A stretch of 15,796 nucleotides of DNA from Desulfobacteraceae bacterium (GTDB lineage: Bacteria > Desulfobacterota > Desulfobacteria > Desulfobacterales > Desulfosalsimonadaceae). The stretch is taken from positions 1 to 15,796 of the forward strand of contig JAGGYV010000036.1 in the NCBI GenBank assembly GCA_021162325.1, read 5' to 3'. Shown in pieces: positions 15,289 through 15,796 of this stretch; the stretch's first letter is position 1; the number at the start of each line of letters is the position of its first letter. The notes beneath the pieces were generated by a model. That model was not told the DNA's origin and did no database searches. It was given only the letters and a program-made list of their open reading frames with translations. The position numbers and the translations under genes were made by a program.

Positions 15289-15648
15289 TCAAAGCACAAC
15301 ACCAAGGCTGTTTATAATAGATCGGTCAACCTGTTTCATAATGACTTCCGAAAGTGTCGTGAGCATAGGGACGACAAGCCTTTTTTTATCAATTGTTCGG
15401 ATCTGGGATAAGTTCACAATTGAATCTTTTGTTAACCCCTTCTGTTTTAGGATGGGAACGCAAATGGGATAAGATGCCTTTTTGGGGGTATATTCCGTAA
15501 TCACCGCCACAATAGTTGTTGGAGAAAATTGATTGCCGATATTATTTTGAATGATCAGCACGGGCCTTGTTTTTCCCGTCTCATGCCCTGTTACTGGATC
15601 AAGACCAGCATAATAGACATCTCCCCGTTTAATTCGCAAATCTTTCAT
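15289..15648 (-). CDS. mazF: MazF/PemK-family toxin, predicted mRNA interferase
   Basis: This protein should cut mRNA at short sequences when freed from its antitoxin. The 119 residues match the family length of about 110-120 and show its blocks: KRGDVYYAGLDPVTGHE (7-23), GKTRPVLIIQNN (25-36) with the conserved Arg29, SPTTIVAVIT (42-51), GLTKDSIVNLSQIRTIDKKRL (71-91) and a C-terminal helix. The GDVY and TRPV motifs are those of the MazF barrel. It is convergent with the hybrid kinase and lies 30 bp after the antitoxin stop; GGAAAGG ends about 6 nt before its ATG as a ribosome site. The target sequence cannot be predicted here. Confidence 0.9.
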   Translation of the reverse strand: MKDLRIKRGDVYYAGLDPVTGHETGKTRPVLIIQNNIGNQFSPTTIVAVITEYTPKKASYPICVPILKQKGLTKDSIVNLSQIRTIDKKRLVVPMLTTLSEVIMKQVDRSIINSLGVVL

Positions 15649-15678
15649 GTTCTGCCTTTCCGCGATCCTTCTTTCCGG

Positions 15679-15796
15679 TTAAAGATTTTCAGCGTCCGAA
15701 TATGCAAAATCCATTGTGATACCCATATTTTCTCCAGCAAGATCCAGATAGGCGGCTTTCATTTTATCTTCAAATACTTTTTTTTCGATATGTGCC
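15679..15796 (-). CDS. Antitoxin of the MazF toxin, C-terminal part (cut by window edge)
   Basis: An open minus-strand frame enters from the window end and stops with TAA at 15681-15679. It gives 38 residues, including KMKAAYLDLAGENMGITMDF and the end SDAENL. The pattern Y..LA.EN...T.DF...DAE resembles the C-terminal toxin-binding tail of MazE-type ribbon-helix-helix antitoxins, which often reads GY..MA.EN..LA.EF...D.E. Its position 30 bp before the toxin gene supports this role. The DNA-binding N terminus lies outside the window, so the class is inferred. Confidence 0.65.
   Translation of the reverse strand, partial: AHIEKKVFEDKMKAAYLDLAGENMGITMDFAYSDAENL

Overview
The window looks like a chromosomal piece of a Gram-negative, Desulfobacterota-like bacterium, probably a Desulfobacterales-type organism. 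This placement is an inference from gene style (TPR-fused CheR, CheA-receiver fusion, dCache receptor, multi-receiver hybrid kinase), moderately AT-rich coding sequence and many palindromic intergenic repeats. There is no rRNA or marker gene to settle it.

Layout. Positions 1-480 carry no gene and hold three different palindromic repeats: an inverted-repeat element (3-113), a nested-palindrome MITE candidate (199-364) and a divergent pair of REP-like hairpins with GTAG heads (370-462). Positions 501-3225, minus strand, are a compact three-gene ABC importer of the BtuCDF/FecBCD class: binding protein, FecCD permease and ATPase, joined by 1-nt and 4-nt overlaps. The divergent gap 3226-3685 holds a second REP-like pair. 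It also holds a minus-strand stretch resembling a transcription attenuator: a short ORF, an intrinsic terminator and a mutually exclusive alternative helix.

Positions 3686-15190, plus strand, are one chemosensory locus: CheW, CheR with TPR repeats, a second CheW, a membrane MCP with a probable double-Cache sensor, a CheA-receiver fusion, a receiver-GGDEF diguanylate cyclase, CheB, and a soluble hybrid histidine kinase (REC-HisKA-HATPase-REC-REC). The first seven parts match, component by component, the Wsp surface-sensing system of Pseudomonas (WspB, C, D, A, E, R, F), but in a different order. The expected logic is that the MCP with two CheW adaptors controls CheA; CheA phosphorylates the receiver of the cyclase and raises cyclic di-GMP; CheR and CheB set receptor methylation. 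The extra hybrid kinase is not part of the canonical Wsp set. The locus is broken by a palindromic repeat between the second cheW and the MCP, and by a 101-bp gap before the cyclase. A 16-bp exact repeat occurs in that gap and, inverted, just after the hybrid kinase gene, so it brackets the cyclase-cheB-kinase part.

Positions 15289-15796, minus strand, are a MazF/PemK-type toxin and the C-terminal part of its antitoxin, which runs off the window edge. Nothing here is clearly an unknown system. The best leads are the rearranged Wsp-like locus with its extra kinase, the altered I-site of the cyclase, and the attenuator-like leader of the importer operon.
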